From assembly GCA_009783985.1 (NCBI GenBank), contig WQVM01000004.1, positions 1 to 47,589 of the forward strand: a stretch of DNA of 47,589 nucleotides, read 5' to 3'. Under the pieces are notes generated by a model that saw only the letters and a program-made list of their open reading frames with translations, did no database searches and had not been told where the DNA came from. A program made the translations under genes and the position numbers. Position 1 is the first letter of the stretch. Each line of letters begins with the position of its first letter. Shown piece after piece: positions 36,585 through 47,429 of the stretch. The stretch comes from Bacillota bacterium. GTDB lineage: Bacteria > Bacillota > Clostridia > Christensenellales > Pumilibacteraceae.

Positions 36585-38486
36585 CTATTTATTCTCTTCA
36601 TTGATTTCGCTTTCTTCTACTATAATATTATCCGTAAATTGACTCTTATATAACTCACTATAGAAACCGCCTTTTTCTAGTAGTTCGTCATGTGAGCCTT
36701 TTTCTACTATGTCGCCGTCACGCATTACAAGTATAAGGTCAGCATTCTTGATAGTAGACAAACGATGTGCGATAACAAAGCTGGTGCGTCCCTTGCTTAG
36801 CTTATCCATCGCCTCTTGAATCTGCCTCTCTGTCCGAGTATCCACATTAGAGGTCGCCTCATCAAGTATCAGCATCGGACTGTTTTGAATCATCGCTCTG
36901 GCTATTGTGAGGAGTTGTTTTTGACCGCCTGAGATATTAACTTCATCAGATAACACCGTGTTATAGCCGTCGGGGAAAGTCTTAATAAAGTGGTCAACCC
37001 CCGCCGCTTTAGCCGCCTCGCCTACTTGCCGTTGACTTACATCTTCGAGCGAGTAAATAATATTATCACGGATAGAGCCTTCAAACAGCCAGCTGTCCTG
37101 TAACACCATTCCAAAAAGCGCACGCACATCTTCCCGTTTCATTTCGGCGGTATCGACACCGTCTATAAATATTTGTCCACCGTCAAGCTCGTAAAATTTC
37201 ATTAGCAGGTTGACCATAGTAGTCTTACCCGCACCCGTAGGACCTACAATCGCTACCTTTTGACCCGGTTTAATAACCGCGCTAAAGTCATGGATAATTG
37301 TCTTATCGGGCAAGTAGCCAAATTTGACATTACGGAACTCTACTTGCCCCTTGACTTGACTCGGAATAAGCGTTACATCTTTGTGACTCTCATCTGGTTG
37401 CTCTTCTTCTTCCAAAAATTCAAACACCCTGACACTCGCCGCCGCCGCCGCTTGAAGCCCGGCAATCCCCTCACCGATAGAGCCTATAGACTGCTGAAAT
37501 AATCTTACATACATAGTAAAAGCAATTATCACACCAACGCTGGCGATAGTTCCTTGCATATACAGCACACCGCCTACAACACTCACTGCAATAAATCCTA
37601 ACATAGCTACAAACATTATAGCCGGAAACATTATACCTTGAAAAAACTGCGCTCCGAAAGATGCCTTAAAATGTTTGTTATTGATTTTGTTAAAATCCTC
37701 GCAAGCCTTTTTTTGTCCGTTAAATGCTTTAACAACGCTTTGTCCCGAGAAGTTCTCTTCTACAATGCCGTTGAGGTCTCCCAGCAAATCCGCTTGTCTC
37801 TTAAAAAACTTTTGACTAAACGCTACAACTAGTCCCACAATTATCATTGCGACAGGCACAGTAGCAAGCCCGACAAGTGCAAGTTGCCAACTATGATAAA
37901 ACATAGCAATAAGCGTACCGATAGCAATAGCGATATTACTGATAAGCGGAGTAAAATTCCAACTTAGCACCTCTCCTATTCTGTCCACATCATTAGTCGT
38001 ACGGCTTAGCACATCACCCACGGTATTTTTGTCGTAATATTTGAGGGGTACCTTGTTGATTTTTTGGCTTATCTTAGTCCTAAGATCCATTGCCACACGG
38101 TTGTTGACATGCACCATTATAAGCGTCTGAACATAATCAAGCAGTTGTCCTGCCACATAAAATATAATCAGTATAGTCGCAAAGCCTACAATCGCACCCA
38201 TATCAATCATAATCGAAGGAGCAATCCCAAATTCGTACAACCCTACCGCCGTAATGATTTCGTCGGTCAAGTCCATCATTACCGCAGGCGCAAGCACAGC
38301 AAAAACAGCCGCCGCTACTGTGAACAATGTAGCGATAAGAACAGGCAACCAATATTTGCTCATATAGCTAAGTAACTTGCCCATACCCTTGGCAAAAACT
38401 TTTTGCTTAGGTTTCTTTTTGCCTTTTTGCTCTTCGCTATTAGGAGCTTCTGCCTCTATTTGATTTTGGTCTAATACATTTTCCAT
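36585..38486 (-). CDS. ABC transporter, fused permease/ATPase (exporter)
   Basis: GPTGAGKTTMVNLLMKFY, NISGGQKQLLTIARAMIQNSPMLILDEATSNVD. Confidence 0.93.
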   Translation of the reverse strand: MENVLDQNQIEAEAPNSEEQKGKKKPKQKVFAKGMGKLLSYMSKYWLPVLIATLFTVAAAVFAVLAPAVMMDLTDEIITAVGLYEFGIAPSIMIDMGAIVGFATILIIFYVAGQLLDYVQTLIMVHVNNRVAMDLRTKISQKINKVPLKYYDKNTVGDVLSRTTNDVDRIGEVLSWNFTPLISNIAIAIGTLIAMFYHSWQLALVGLATVPVAMIIVGLVVAFSQKFFKRQADLLGDLNGIVEENFSGQSVVKAFNGQKKACEDFNKINNKHFKASFGAQFFQGIMFPAIMFVAMLGFIAVSVVGGVLYMQGTIASVGVIIAFTMYVRLFQQSIGSIGEGIAGLQAAAAASVRVFEFLEEEEQPDESHKDVTLIPSQVKGQVEFRNVKFGYLPDKTIIHDFSAVIKPGQKVAIVGPTGAGKTTMVNLLMKFYELDGGQIFIDGVDTAEMKREDVRALFGMVLQDSWLFEGSIRDNIIYSLEDVSQRQVGEAAKAAGVDHFIKTFPDGYNTVLSDEVNISGGQKQLLTIARAMIQNSPMLILDEATSNVDTRTERQIQEAMDKLSKGRTSFVIAHRLSTIKNADLILVMRDGDIVEKGSHDELLEKGGFYSELYKSQFTDNIIVEESEINEENK

Positions 38487-40288
38487 TATTTCAATTCCTC
38501 CTCAGTCAATTGCGACAACGCAATCTCTTTGTAGGCTTCACAACTTTTCAAAAGTTCCTTATGCGTACCCTTACCGACTATCTTACCTTCCTCAAGCACC
38601 ACAATCAAGTCAGCATCCATAATTGTACCGATTCTTTGTGCAACAATAAGACAGGTCGCTCCCTTGAGATGCTTTTTGAGCCTTGCACGCACCTCCCTGT
38701 CGGTCTTATAGTCAAGCGCACTAAAACTATCGTCAAATATAAATATCTCAGGCTCAGCAGCAACAGCCCTTGCTATAGACATTCTTTGCTTTTGACCGCC
38801 GCTAAAGTTTTTGCCCCCTTGGCTTACCTTAGACTGATATCCGTCCTTTAGTCCGTCAATAAACTCCTCTGCCATAGCAATATGAGCGGCTTTTTTGATA
38901 GTCTCTAAAGATTTGTTGTTATCCGACAACTCAAAGCTACCGTCTTTCTCACCTGTTAATAACTTCCAACCGCTGTACCCGATATTGCTCTCAATCGTTC
39001 CGCCGAATAGCACTCCCTTTTGAGGCACATATCCGATTTTTGCCCTAAGGTCCTCTTGCCTGACTTCCCTTATATCAACACCGCCTACTTTAAGGCTACC
39101 GTCACTAATGTCATAAAATCTAGGAACAAGGTTGATAAGCGTAGATTTGCCAGAACCTGTCGAACCGATAAAAGCCGCCGTCTGCCCTTTGCCTACCCTA
39201 AAACTGATGTTCTCAAGTATATTGTTCTCGGCATTCGGATACTTAAAGCTGACATTGTCAAACTCTATTTCGCCCTGCTTACTCTCGTCAAATTGCTTTG
39301 GGGCTTCGGGGTCTTTGATTTTTTCTTTGGTATTAAGCACTTCGCTTATGCGCCTTGCACTTACTTGCGCGCGGGGTGTCATAACAAGCAGCATAGAAAT
39401 CATTATAAATGCCATCAACACTTGCATAACAAGTCCGCTAAACTGTATAAGGTCAGGGAAACTAAGCGACCCTGTATTGATAAGGTGTGCGCCTATCCAA
39501 AATATAGCTAGGTTGACACCGTTGATTACAAGCATAAGCACAGGCATCATCATACCCATTATGCTATTAGCAAATAGGTTGGCGCTATTAAGCTCCTTGT
39601 TGACTTCGCCGAATTTTGCTTGCTCAAACTTGTCAGCATTATAAGCCTTGACCACTCTTAATCCCGTTAAATTTTGGCGGGTAACGGCATTGAGCCTGTC
39701 AGTCAATTTTTGAATAAGTCTAAATTTAGGCAATGCAAATATACAGAGCACAAGCAGTACAAGTATCAGAATACCTATAGCAATTGCTGTTGTCAGGGTA
39801 ATCTCCCAGCTTGATTGATTGATTCTTGTAATCGCCCAAATTGCCGTAACAGGTGCAGATATTGCCACCCTCAAGAGTAACATAGCGACCATTTGGACTT
39901 GCCCTATATCATTAGTCGAGCGGGTAATCAAAGATGCTGTAGAAAACCGTCCTGTCTCTTCAAAGCCGAATGCCTGCACTTTGCTAAATAAGTCATCTCT
40001 GATTTGCCGTCCTAGTTTTGACGCCAAATATGCCGCCATAAAACCGCCTACAATTGACGCACCAAGTGAACCTGCAGCATACAATGCCATTCTGCCGCCC
40101 GTGCGCCAAATATCCGCCGTACTGTATCTCATTCCGGTCAATATATTTGTTTCTGTCAACCGCCTCATTAGCTCCGCTGAGTAGTCAGGTAAATGTACAT
40201 CAAAATAAACCTGTACAATAACAACGCCTGTAAGCAAAGCAATCAGAACCCAATCAAAGGGCTTAAATTTTGAAAATAATCTTAACAT
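38486..40288 (-). CDS. ABC transporter, fused permease/ATPase (partner of preceding)
   Basis: GSTGSGKSTLINLVPRFYD, NFSGGQKQRMSIARAVAAEPEIFIFDDSFSALD. Confidence 0.93.
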   Translation of the reverse strand: MLRLFSKFKPFDWVLIALLTGVVIVQVYFDVHLPDYSAELMRRLTETNILTGMRYSTADIWRTGGRMALYAAGSLGASIVGGFMAAYLASKLGRQIRDDLFSKVQAFGFEETGRFSTASLITRSTNDIGQVQMVAMLLLRVAISAPVTAIWAITRINQSSWEITLTTAIAIGILILVLLVLCIFALPKFRLIQKLTDRLNAVTRQNLTGLRVVKAYNADKFEQAKFGEVNKELNSANLFANSIMGMMMPVLMLVINGVNLAIFWIGAHLINTGSLSFPDLIQFSGLVMQVLMAFIMISMLLVMTPRAQVSARRISEVLNTKEKIKDPEAPKQFDESKQGEIEFDNVSFKYPNAENNILENISFRVGKGQTAAFIGSTGSGKSTLINLVPRFYDISDGSLKVGGVDIREVRQEDLRAKIGYVPQKGVLFGGTIESNIGYSGWKLLTGEKDGSFELSDNNKSLETIKKAAHIAMAEEFIDGLKDGYQSKVSQGGKNFSGGQKQRMSIARAVAAEPEIFIFDDSFSALDYKTDREVRARLKKHLKGATCLIVAQRIGTIMDADLIVVLEEGKIVGKGTHKELLKSCEAYKEIALSQLTEEELK

Positions 40289-40439
40289 AATTTTTTTATC
40301 CGTTTTTATTTTTTAGTAGTGATTTAGTAGTTAGTATACAACTTTTTGTAAAAGCAAATCAACTCTTGTATGCCGTATTTTTAGCAACCGTTTGTTGCCG
40401 GTATCTATATGGCAAGTTGTCGTGATAGTGAAATAGATA

Positions 40440-40626
40440 TTATTATTCGGGCGGTCGATGCCCGCCCCTACAAACTACCGATTAAGTCATAAATATTACA
40501 GTGACCACTACAATTGTTTTGCATCGCCATACTTGCATACACTTAATCGGGATATTCCCTACGACTTGGCAATTCAGCTAAACTAGACAATCCCACCGTA
40601 GGGGCGGGCATTGACCGCCCGAATAC
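40440..40626. repeat. Inverted pair of GC-rich intergenic repeats (ATTCGGGCGGTCGATGCCCGCCCCTAC / GTAGGGGCGGGCATTGACCGCCCGAAT)
   Basis: Read directly; more pairs at 41365-41465 and 41575-41685. Confidence 0.85.
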
Positions 40627-40634
40627 CCCCAACC

Positions 40635-41228
40635 CTATTTATAAAAATGCTTTCGGAATACCTCCAAATACTCTTTCAGCTTATCTATATAGTCTTGGTT
40701 AGTATCCATATAATTATTAGCAAACCCCTCTGCTGCCCAAAATATAATATCAAATATCTTTTGAGTATCAATTCCGTCCTTAAACAAACTCTTATCACAA
40801 TGCTCATATAACAATCTCATCATTTCTGCCTTTTTTTGATTGAACAACTCCCAAATATCAGTACCGATTTTGTCATCAGTATTAGCATATAATCCGCTTA
40901 AAAAATTATATATGTGAGGATGTTTTTTTAAGATGTCATTATTGTGACCAATGATTTGCACAACATCATCTAATATATCCCCCTTACTGCTATCCCAATA
41001 CTCCATCTCATAATATTCCTTTTGCATTAGGTTCAACGCAAATTCTGTGAGATATTTGTACAAATTTTCTTTGTTGTCAAAATAATGAAATAGTAAGCCC
41101 TTACTGATTCCTGCTTTTTTTACAATAGCATCTGTCGACCCTTTTTTGTATCCGTAGCGGAATTCGTCCATCGCCGCATTGATAATCCTCTCCCGCTTAG
41201 ATTTGTCAATTGTTTCAAAATTTGTCAT
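40635..41228 (-). CDS. TetR/AcrR-family transcriptional regulator
   Basis: MTNFETIDKSKRERIINAAMDEFRYGYKKGSTDAIVKKAGISKGLLFHYFDNKENLYKYL. Confidence 0.92.
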   Translation of the reverse strand: MTNFETIDKSKRERIINAAMDEFRYGYKKGSTDAIVKKAGISKGLLFHYFDNKENLYKYLTEFALNLMQKEYYEMEYWDSSKGDILDDVVQIIGHNNDILKKHPHIYNFLSGLYANTDDKIGTDIWELFNQKKAEMMRLLYEHCDKSLFKDGIDTQKIFDIIFWAAEGFANNYMDTNQDYIDKLKEYLEVFRKHFYK

Positions 41229-41238
41229 AACAACACTA

Positions 41239-41291
41239 TTGACCAAAGTAGTCAATAGTGCTATTATATATCAATTGACCAAAGTAGTCAA
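41239..41291. promoter_or_regulatory. Two identical 17-bp dyad operators for the TetR regulator
   Basis: TTGACCAAAGTAGTCAA at 41239-41255 and 41275-41291. Confidence 0.75.
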
Positions 41292-41364
41292 CTATTTTTT
41301 AGGGGATTATCAAAAATATTTTTTATTTTTTTAGAGGCATTGTTTGTAATGGATTAGTTGCCAA

Positions 41365-41465
41365 TCGTAGGGACGGTTCGCCCTCGACCGCCCGAATAAT
41401 AATTATCATTATCAAAAAAATACGGGTAATTGCTGTTCGGGCGGTCAGGGACGCCCGCCCCTACA
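41365..41465. repeat. Inverted pair of GC-rich intergenic repeats
   Basis: cgtagggacggttcgccctcgaccgcccgaat ... ttcgggcggtcagggacgcccgcccctac. Confidence 0.85.
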
Positions 41466-41574
41466 ATTAGCTAATCTTTAATGACTTGTATCCCTTGTAC
41501 ATATCATAAATATAACCTTAGCCGTATTGTCATTAAGGTTGTAACGAAACTATGAATTGTTGCGTAATTGACAA

Positions 41575-41685
41575 TTATTATTCGGGCGGTCGATGCCCGC
41601 CCCTACAAAATACGCAAAACCGCCCAATTATTGCCACTTTATTTGCCATGTAGGGGCGGGCGTCCCCGACCGCCCGAATATTCTT
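41575..41685. repeat. Inverted pair of GC-rich intergenic repeats
   Basis: attcgggcggtcgatgcccgcccctac ... gtaggggcgggcgtccccgaccgcccgaat. Confidence 0.85.
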
Positions 41686-41716
41686 ATCCTTATTCTAATA
41701 ACAGCAATAAAAAAAG

Positions 41717-41750
41717 CAAAGGACGCCTTGTTCCGAAAGCGTCCTTTGCA
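41717..41750 (-). terminator. Rho-independent terminator of tuf
   Basis: Minus strand GCAAAGGACGC tttcggaacaag GCGTCCTTTGC then T-run. Confidence 0.85.
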
Positions 41751-41788
41751 ATAAATTCATTTGGTTTTTAGGGAATTAACCTCATTAT

Positions 41789-42991
41789 TTACTTGATGAT
41801 ATTAGCAATAACACCAGAACCAACCGTACGACCGCCTTCACGGACAGCAAAGCGAAGTCCTTTTTCGGCAGCGATAGGAGCGATTAGTTTAACAGTAATA
41901 GTAACATTATCACCCGGTTTAACCATCTCTACACCCTTAGGCAATTCGATTGTACCGGTAACATCTGTTGTACGGAAATAGAATTGCGGACGGTATCCGT
42001 TAAAGAATGGTGAGTGACGACCGCCTTCTTCTTTTTTAAGAACATAAATCTCAGCGGTGAACTCTGTATGAGGAGTGATAGAACCCGGCTTACAAAGAAC
42101 TTGACCGCGCTCAATATCCTTACGGTCTACACCGCGAAGAAGTATACCTGCGTTGTCACCTGCCAAAGCACTGTCTAGCATTTTGCGGAACATTTCGATA
42201 CCTGTAACAACTGTTTCACGAGTTGCTGTGATACCAACGATTTCGACTTTGTCTTGAATCTTAACAGAACCACGCTCTACTCTACCGGTAGCAACAGTTC
42301 CGCGACCTGTGATTGTAAATACATCCTCAACAGGCATCAAGAAAGGCTTTTCGCTATCCCTAACAGGGTCAGGAATAAATGTGTCAACAGCTTGCATAAG
42401 TTCTGCAATGCAAGCACAAGCCGGATCATCAACTTTTCCGTCAAGAGCTTTTTCAAGAGCTTTAACAGCACTACCTTTAACGATAGGTGTATCATCTCCG
42501 GGGAAACCGTATTGACTTAGAAGGTCTCTAACTTCCATTTCTACAAGTTCAAGAAGTTCTTTATCGTCAACAAGGTCAACCTTGTTCATAAATACAACAA
42601 TCTTAGGCACACCAACTTGACGGGCAAGAAGGATATGCTCACGAGTTTGCGGCATAGGACCGTCAGCAGCGGACACAACAAGAATCGCACCGTCCATTTG
42701 AGCGGCACCTGTAATCATATTTTTAACATAGTCCGCGTGACCTGGGCAGTCCACATGAGCATAGTGGCGCTTTTCTGTTTCGTACTCAACATGCGAAGTA
42801 TTAATTGTAATACCGCGTGCTTTTTCTTCCGGTGCAGAGTCAATATCCGCATACGCTTTTTTTGCACCGCCGAATTTAACCGCTTGAGTTGTTGTAAGAG
42901 CGGCGGTAAGAGTTGTTTTGCCGTGGTCAACATGACCGATTGTACCCACATTAACATGGGTTTTGTTTCTTTCAAATTTTTGCTTAGCCAT
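41789..42991 (-). CDS. tuf: Elongation factor Tu
   Basis: [33 protein letters not shown]... Confidence 0.98.
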   Translation of the reverse strand: MAKQKFERNKTHVNVGTIGHVDHGKTTLTAALTTTQAVKFGGAKKAYADIDSAPEEKARGITINTSHVEYETEKRHYAHVDCPGHADYVKNMITGAAQMDGAILVVSAADGPMPQTREHILLARQVGVPKIVVFMNKVDLVDDKELLELVEMEVRDLLSQYGFPGDDTPIVKGSAVKALEKALDGKVDDPACACIAELMQAVDTFIPDPVRDSEKPFLMPVEDVFTITGRGTVATGRVERGSVKIQDKVEIVGITATRETVVTGIEMFRKMLDSALAGDNAGILLRGVDRKDIERGQVLCKPGSITPHTEFTAEIYVLKKEEGGRHSPFFNGYRPQFYFRTTDVTGTIELPKGVEMVKPGDNVTITVKLIAPIAAEKGLRFAVREGGRTVGSGVIANIIK

Positions 42992-43107
42992 TTTTTAATA
43001 TACTCCGTTTATTTAATATTTTATAAGGTTTTTCACATTAGTTAGTGTAATACTATTATATCTTATCTATAAAAATATTTCAAGTGTTTTTTAGTAGTTT
43101 TTATAAA

Positions 43108-45186
43108 TTATTTTTTGGCTCTGTCGCCGATAATTTTTTCGGCTACAAACTTAGGAACTTCGTAATAGTGACTAAATTGCATACTGTAGACACCGCGTCC
43201 TTGTGTACGGCTTCTAAGGTCGGTCGAATATCCGAACATATCCGACAATGGAATTTCTGCCCTAATCTTCTTGCCGCCACCAGGAATATCATCCGTACCA
43301 AGCAAGTTGCCTCGTCTTGAGCTTACATTACCCATAACATCACCCATATATTCTTCGGGCAATTCTACTTCAACGCTCATAATCGGCTCAAGCAATACCG
43401 CATTAGCTGTACGCATACCTTCTTTGAATGCCATACTACCCGCAATCTTAAACGCCATTTCGCTTGAGTCAACCTCGTGGAAACTTCCGTCATAAACGGT
43501 GACCTTAAAGTCTACGCACTCATAACCCGCAAGAATACCGCTTTGTTTAGCTTCTTCGATACCTTTATTAACAGCAGGGATATATTCTTTAGGAATAGAA
43601 CCGCCCACAGTCTCGTCAACAAACTCGTATCCTTTACCCGGCTCTTGCGGCTCCATATGAATTTTACAATGTCCGTATTGACCTTTACCGCCGCTTTGTC
43701 TCTTATATACACCCTCAACAGTAACTTTGTTGCGGATAGTCTCTCTGTACGCAACCTGCGGTTTACCCACATTAGCGTCAACCTTAAACTCACGCTTCAT
43801 ACGGTCAACAATAATCTCTAAGTGCAACTCACCCATACCGGCGATAATTGTTTGACCTGTTTCTTTATCCGTGTAAGTCTTAAATGTCGGGTCTTCCTCA
43901 GCAAGTTTAACAAGTGCTATACCCATTTTTTCTTGGTCTTGCTTAGACTTAGGCTCAATAGCAACTCTGATAACCGGCTCCGGAAAGTCCATACTTTCTA
44001 AGATGATAGGCTTATCCGCATCACACAGTGTATCTCCCGTTGTCGTATCTTTAAGACCTACAATCGCACAAATATCACCGGCAAAAATTTCGCTTATTTC
44101 TTCTCGTTTATTAGCGTGCATTTGCAACAGGCGTCCGACACGCTCTTTTTTATCCTTAGTAGAGTTTACCACATAAGAACCGCTTTTAAGTGAGCCGCTG
44201 TAACATCTAAAGAAAGTCAAACGACCAACAAAAGGGTCTGTAGCAATCTTAAAAGCCAATCCCGAAAAAGCCTCGGCATCACTGGTCTTACGCGTCGCAT
44301 CTTCGCCTTTAAGAGTCTTTCCTTTTACATCGTCAATATCAAGCGGACTAGGCATATAGGCACAAATAGCGTCAATCATTTTTTGTACGCCCTTGTTTTT
44401 GAATGAAGAACCGCACACAACAGGAAAAATCTTCATCGCAATAGTCGCACTACGGATACCGGCTACAAGTTCCTCATTAGTAAGAGCCGTTCCCTCAAAA
44501 TATTTCTCCATAAGAGCGTCGTCATGAGAGCAGACTTCTTCAATAAGTTTGCCACGATATTCTTCGGCTTGAGCCTTGAGGTCCGCAGGAATCTCAGTCT
44601 CTTCCATATCTGTACCAAGGTCATTTTTGTATATAGTTGCCTTCATAGTGACAAGGTCTATAATACCCTTAAATGTCTCAGATTTACCGATAGGCAATTG
44701 AATAGCTATAGGATTAGCGCCTAATCTAACACGCATCATATCCATAACATTAAAGAAATCGGCGGCGTCTCTGTCCATCTTGTTGACATAAGCCATACGG
44801 GGTACGCCGTACTTATTAGCTTGTCTCCAAACTGTTTCGCTTTGAGGTTGCACACCTCCGCGCGCACAAAAAACCGCAACCGCTCCGTCCAAAACTTTAA
44901 GACTGCGCTCTACCTCTACGGTAAAGTCAACGTGACCGGGAGTATCGATAATATTGATACACTTACCTTTCCATGACGCAGTAGTTGCTGCGGATGTAAT
45001 AGTAATACCACGCTCTTGCTCCTGTGCCATCCAGTCCATTGTCGCCGCACCTTCATGCACCTCGCCGATTTTGTGAACTTTACCGGTATAATACAAAATG
45101 CGCTCGGTAGTGGTTGTCTTACCCGCATCAATGTGTGCCATAATACCAATATTTCTGGTATCTTCCAAACTAAATTGCCTAGCCAT
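43108..45186 (-). CDS. fusA: Elongation factor G
   Basis: [35 protein letters not shown]... Confidence 0.98.
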   Translation of the reverse strand: MARQFSLEDTRNIGIMAHIDAGKTTTTERILYYTGKVHKIGEVHEGAATMDWMAQEQERGITITSAATTASWKGKCINIIDTPGHVDFTVEVERSLKVLDGAVAVFCARGGVQPQSETVWRQANKYGVPRMAYVNKMDRDAADFFNVMDMMRVRLGANPIAIQLPIGKSETFKGIIDLVTMKATIYKNDLGTDMEETEIPADLKAQAEEYRGKLIEEVCSHDDALMEKYFEGTALTNEELVAGIRSATIAMKIFPVVCGSSFKNKGVQKMIDAICAYMPSPLDIDDVKGKTLKGEDATRKTSDAEAFSGLAFKIATDPFVGRLTFFRCYSGSLKSGSYVVNSTKDKKERVGRLLQMHANKREEISEIFAGDICAIVGLKDTTTGDTLCDADKPIILESMDFPEPVIRVAIEPKSKQDQEKMGIALVKLAEEDPTFKTYTDKETGQTIIAGMGELHLEIIVDRMKREFKVDANVGKPQVAYRETIRNKVTVEGVYKRQSGGKGQYGHCKIHMEPQEPGKGYEFVDETVGGSIPKEYIPAVNKGIEEAKQSGILAGYECVDFKVTVYDGSFHEVDSSEMAFKIAGSMAFKEGMRTANAVLLEPIMSVEVELPEEYMGDVMGNVSSRRGNLLGTDDIPGGGKKIRAEIPLSDMFGYSTDLRSRTQGRGVYSMQFSHYYEVPKFVAEKIIGDRAKK

Positions 45187-45324
45187 AACTTTATTATCCT
45201 TCCTATGTGCCGATTTGCACATTACTTATTTTCTTAAAAAATATAATGAAAACTTAAAAATGATTGATTTAGTGTTTTTTAATATAACTCGTCCAACATT
45301 TTTCAATTTTCATTATGACTATAA

Positions 45325-45795
45325 TTACCATCTATAATGAGCAAACGCCCTATTAGCGTCCGCCATACGGTGCATTTCTTCTTTACGCTTAACAGCGGCT
45401 CCCGTGTTATTAAAAGCGTCCAAAAGTTCACCAGCAAGTTTTTCTTTCATTGTTTTTTCGCCGCGCTTACGAGCGAAAGTAACTATCCATCTAAGCCCTA
45501 AAGTCTGACGACGGTCAGGACGGATTTCCATCGGCACTTGATAAGTGCTACCGCCTACTCTGCGTGCTTTAACTTCAAGTGCAGGACTGGCATTGCTTAG
45601 CGCCTTATTAAAAACATCTATCGGCTCTTGTTCGGTTTTGGTTTTGATAAGTTCAAAAGCCTCATAAACGATACTTTGAGCTGTGCCCTTTTTTCCGTCA
45701 AGCATTATTTGATTGACTAATTTTGTTATAACGGTGCTTTTATAAATAGGGTCTGGCAAAACGCTCCTCTTAGGCACCCCGCTTCTTCTTGGCAT
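45325..45795 (-). CDS. rpsG: 30S ribosomal protein S7
   Basis: [40 protein letters not shown]. Confidence 0.98.
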   Translation of the reverse strand: MPRRSGVPKRSVLPDPIYKSTVITKLVNQIMLDGKKGTAQSIVYEAFELIKTKTEQEPIDVFNKALSNASPALEVKARRVGGSTYQVPMEIRPDRRQTLGLRWIVTFARKRGEKTMKEKLAGELLDAFNNTGAAVKRKEEMHRMADANRAFAHYRW

Positions 45796-45962
45796 ATTAT
45801 TTAGTTCTCCTTTTCACTTTGACTATCTGTCAAAGCAATACTCTACTTCTTGCTCATTTTACAAAAGTAGCAGACTGTTCTTCAATTCTCAATGCTCAAA
45901 AGTAAATCTTAATATCCGCCCTTGAGCATTGTGCATTGCGCACTGAGAATTAATTTGTTTAC

Positions 45963-46334
45963 TTACTTCGGTTTTTTAGCGCCGTACTTACTTCTTGATT
46001 GCATACGCTTAGCAACGCCCGCAGTATCTAATGCGCCTCTGATAATATGATATCTGACACCAGGCAAATCTTTAACCCTACCGCCACGGATAAGAACCAC
46101 GCTATGCTCTTGTAGGTTATGACCGATACCCGGAATATAAACCGTTCCTTCCATCTTGTTGACAAGACGGACACGCGCTATTTTGCGTAGCGCAGAATTA
46201 GGCTTTTTAGGTGTAGTTGTAGTTACAGACAAACAAACGCCACGCTTTTGCGGACACTCGTCCATAATCGGACTCTTACTCTTAAAAGTAATTTTTTCTC
46301 TACCCTGCCTAATTAATTGATTGATTGTTGGCAT
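45963..46334 (-). CDS. rpsL: 30S ribosomal protein S12
   Basis: [22 protein letters not shown]...[26 protein letters not shown]. Confidence 0.98.
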   Translation of the reverse strand: MPTINQLIRQGREKITFKSKSPIMDECPQKRGVCLSVTTTTPKKPNSALRKIARVRLVNKMEGTVYIPGIGHNLQEHSVVLIRGGRVKDLPGVRYHIIRGALDTAGVAKRMQSRSKYGAKKPK

Positions 46335-46477
46335 ATTATTTTGGTTGACCTCCTTATTAAGATTTTATTCAATGCGCAGTGTGCAATGCTCAATACGCAA
46401 TTATTGACTTTGTTTCAATGCTCAGTTCTCAATGGTTGATGTTCAATGTTTTACTGTCATCTATCCACTCTCACCTA

Positions 46478-46729
46478 TCACCTTTTTATACAGCCTATTA
46501 CAGCACAACTAACCTCAATACCGCATTTTTCTCCCAGTTCCACCTTGCTCTTGACTCTTATGATATTGGCAGCCCTTGCTTTACATTCTTTGACAATTTG
46601 AGTTTTGATAGTCTTGTCAGTATCATCAGCAAGTGCAATTACTCCCACCGTTCCCTCTCTAAGACCCCTCATCACTTGCTTATATCCCGTCACCCTATCA
46701 GGTGCGTTAATAATATCCACTAACTCCAT
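46478..46729 (-). CDS. L7Ae/L30e-like ribosomal protein family (YbxF-like)
   Basis: GYKQVMRGLREGTVGVIALADDTDKTIKTQIVKECKARAANIIRVKSKVELGEKCGIEVSCAV; upstream of rpsL. Confidence 0.85.
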   Translation of the reverse strand: MELVDIINAPDRVTGYKQVMRGLREGTVGVIALADDTDKTIKTQIVKECKARAANIIRVKSKVELGEKCGIEVSCAVIGCIKR

Positions 46730-47081
46730 ATTCCAAAACCTATTCCTGTCTGCTTCAAAACCTACTAATTATACCTCTTTTTTACCAGCTATGTCAAGCA
46801 TTTTAAGCACCCTTGCATAATTTTCTAAATCAATTAAATATAAAGAGAGAACCAATTCGCCTTACTCAACTCACAAAGACGAATTATATCCTGTATTTTT
46901 ATGCACTTTCGTCATTAGATATGAAATCCTCAAAGTCTTCGGCTAGCTTTTTGCAAGTTCGCTACAAGTTAATGCCAAACACCGCTATGATATTCACACT
47001 AATTAAACATGTGGGCAACTAAATAATCGTGGATTGTCTAGTAGATGTCATCAAAGATCAAGCCATTTCAGTTCACATAAA

Positions 47082-47111
47082 AAAAGACTGGCTCATATAG
47101 AACCAGTCTAA
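47082..47111 (-). terminator. rRNA operon terminator
   Basis: Minus strand AGACTGGTTC tatat GAGCCAGTCT TTTTTTT. Confidence 0.85.
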
Positions 47112-47117
47112 ATTTGG

Positions 47118-47238
47118 AATACGGCAACGACCTACTCTCCCAACCCGTTTCCAGGTAAGTACCATTGGCTCTGCAGGGCTTAACTTCCGTGTTCGAGATG
47201 AGAACGGGTGGGACCCCTGCGATATAGTCACCGTAATG
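47118..47238 (-). rRNA. rrf: 5S rRNA (approximate ends)
   Basis: Reverse complement contains CCCACCCGTTCTCATCTCGAACACGGAAGTTAAGCCCTGCAGAGCC. Confidence 0.93.
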
Positions 47239-47429
47239 GTATATTAACGGTCTTAATCGACCGAATAATAACTATTATAGTTATGTGCTGTCAAGTCATT
47301 GACAATTATTTTGCACATTTACAACCACATAGAGAGAATAATTTTTGTTTTTTTGAAAAACATTTTAAGACTATTAAATTGCGTGTTATAGTGGTCATGA
47401 TAATATGACCTGCTATTGTATTTTGTGAT

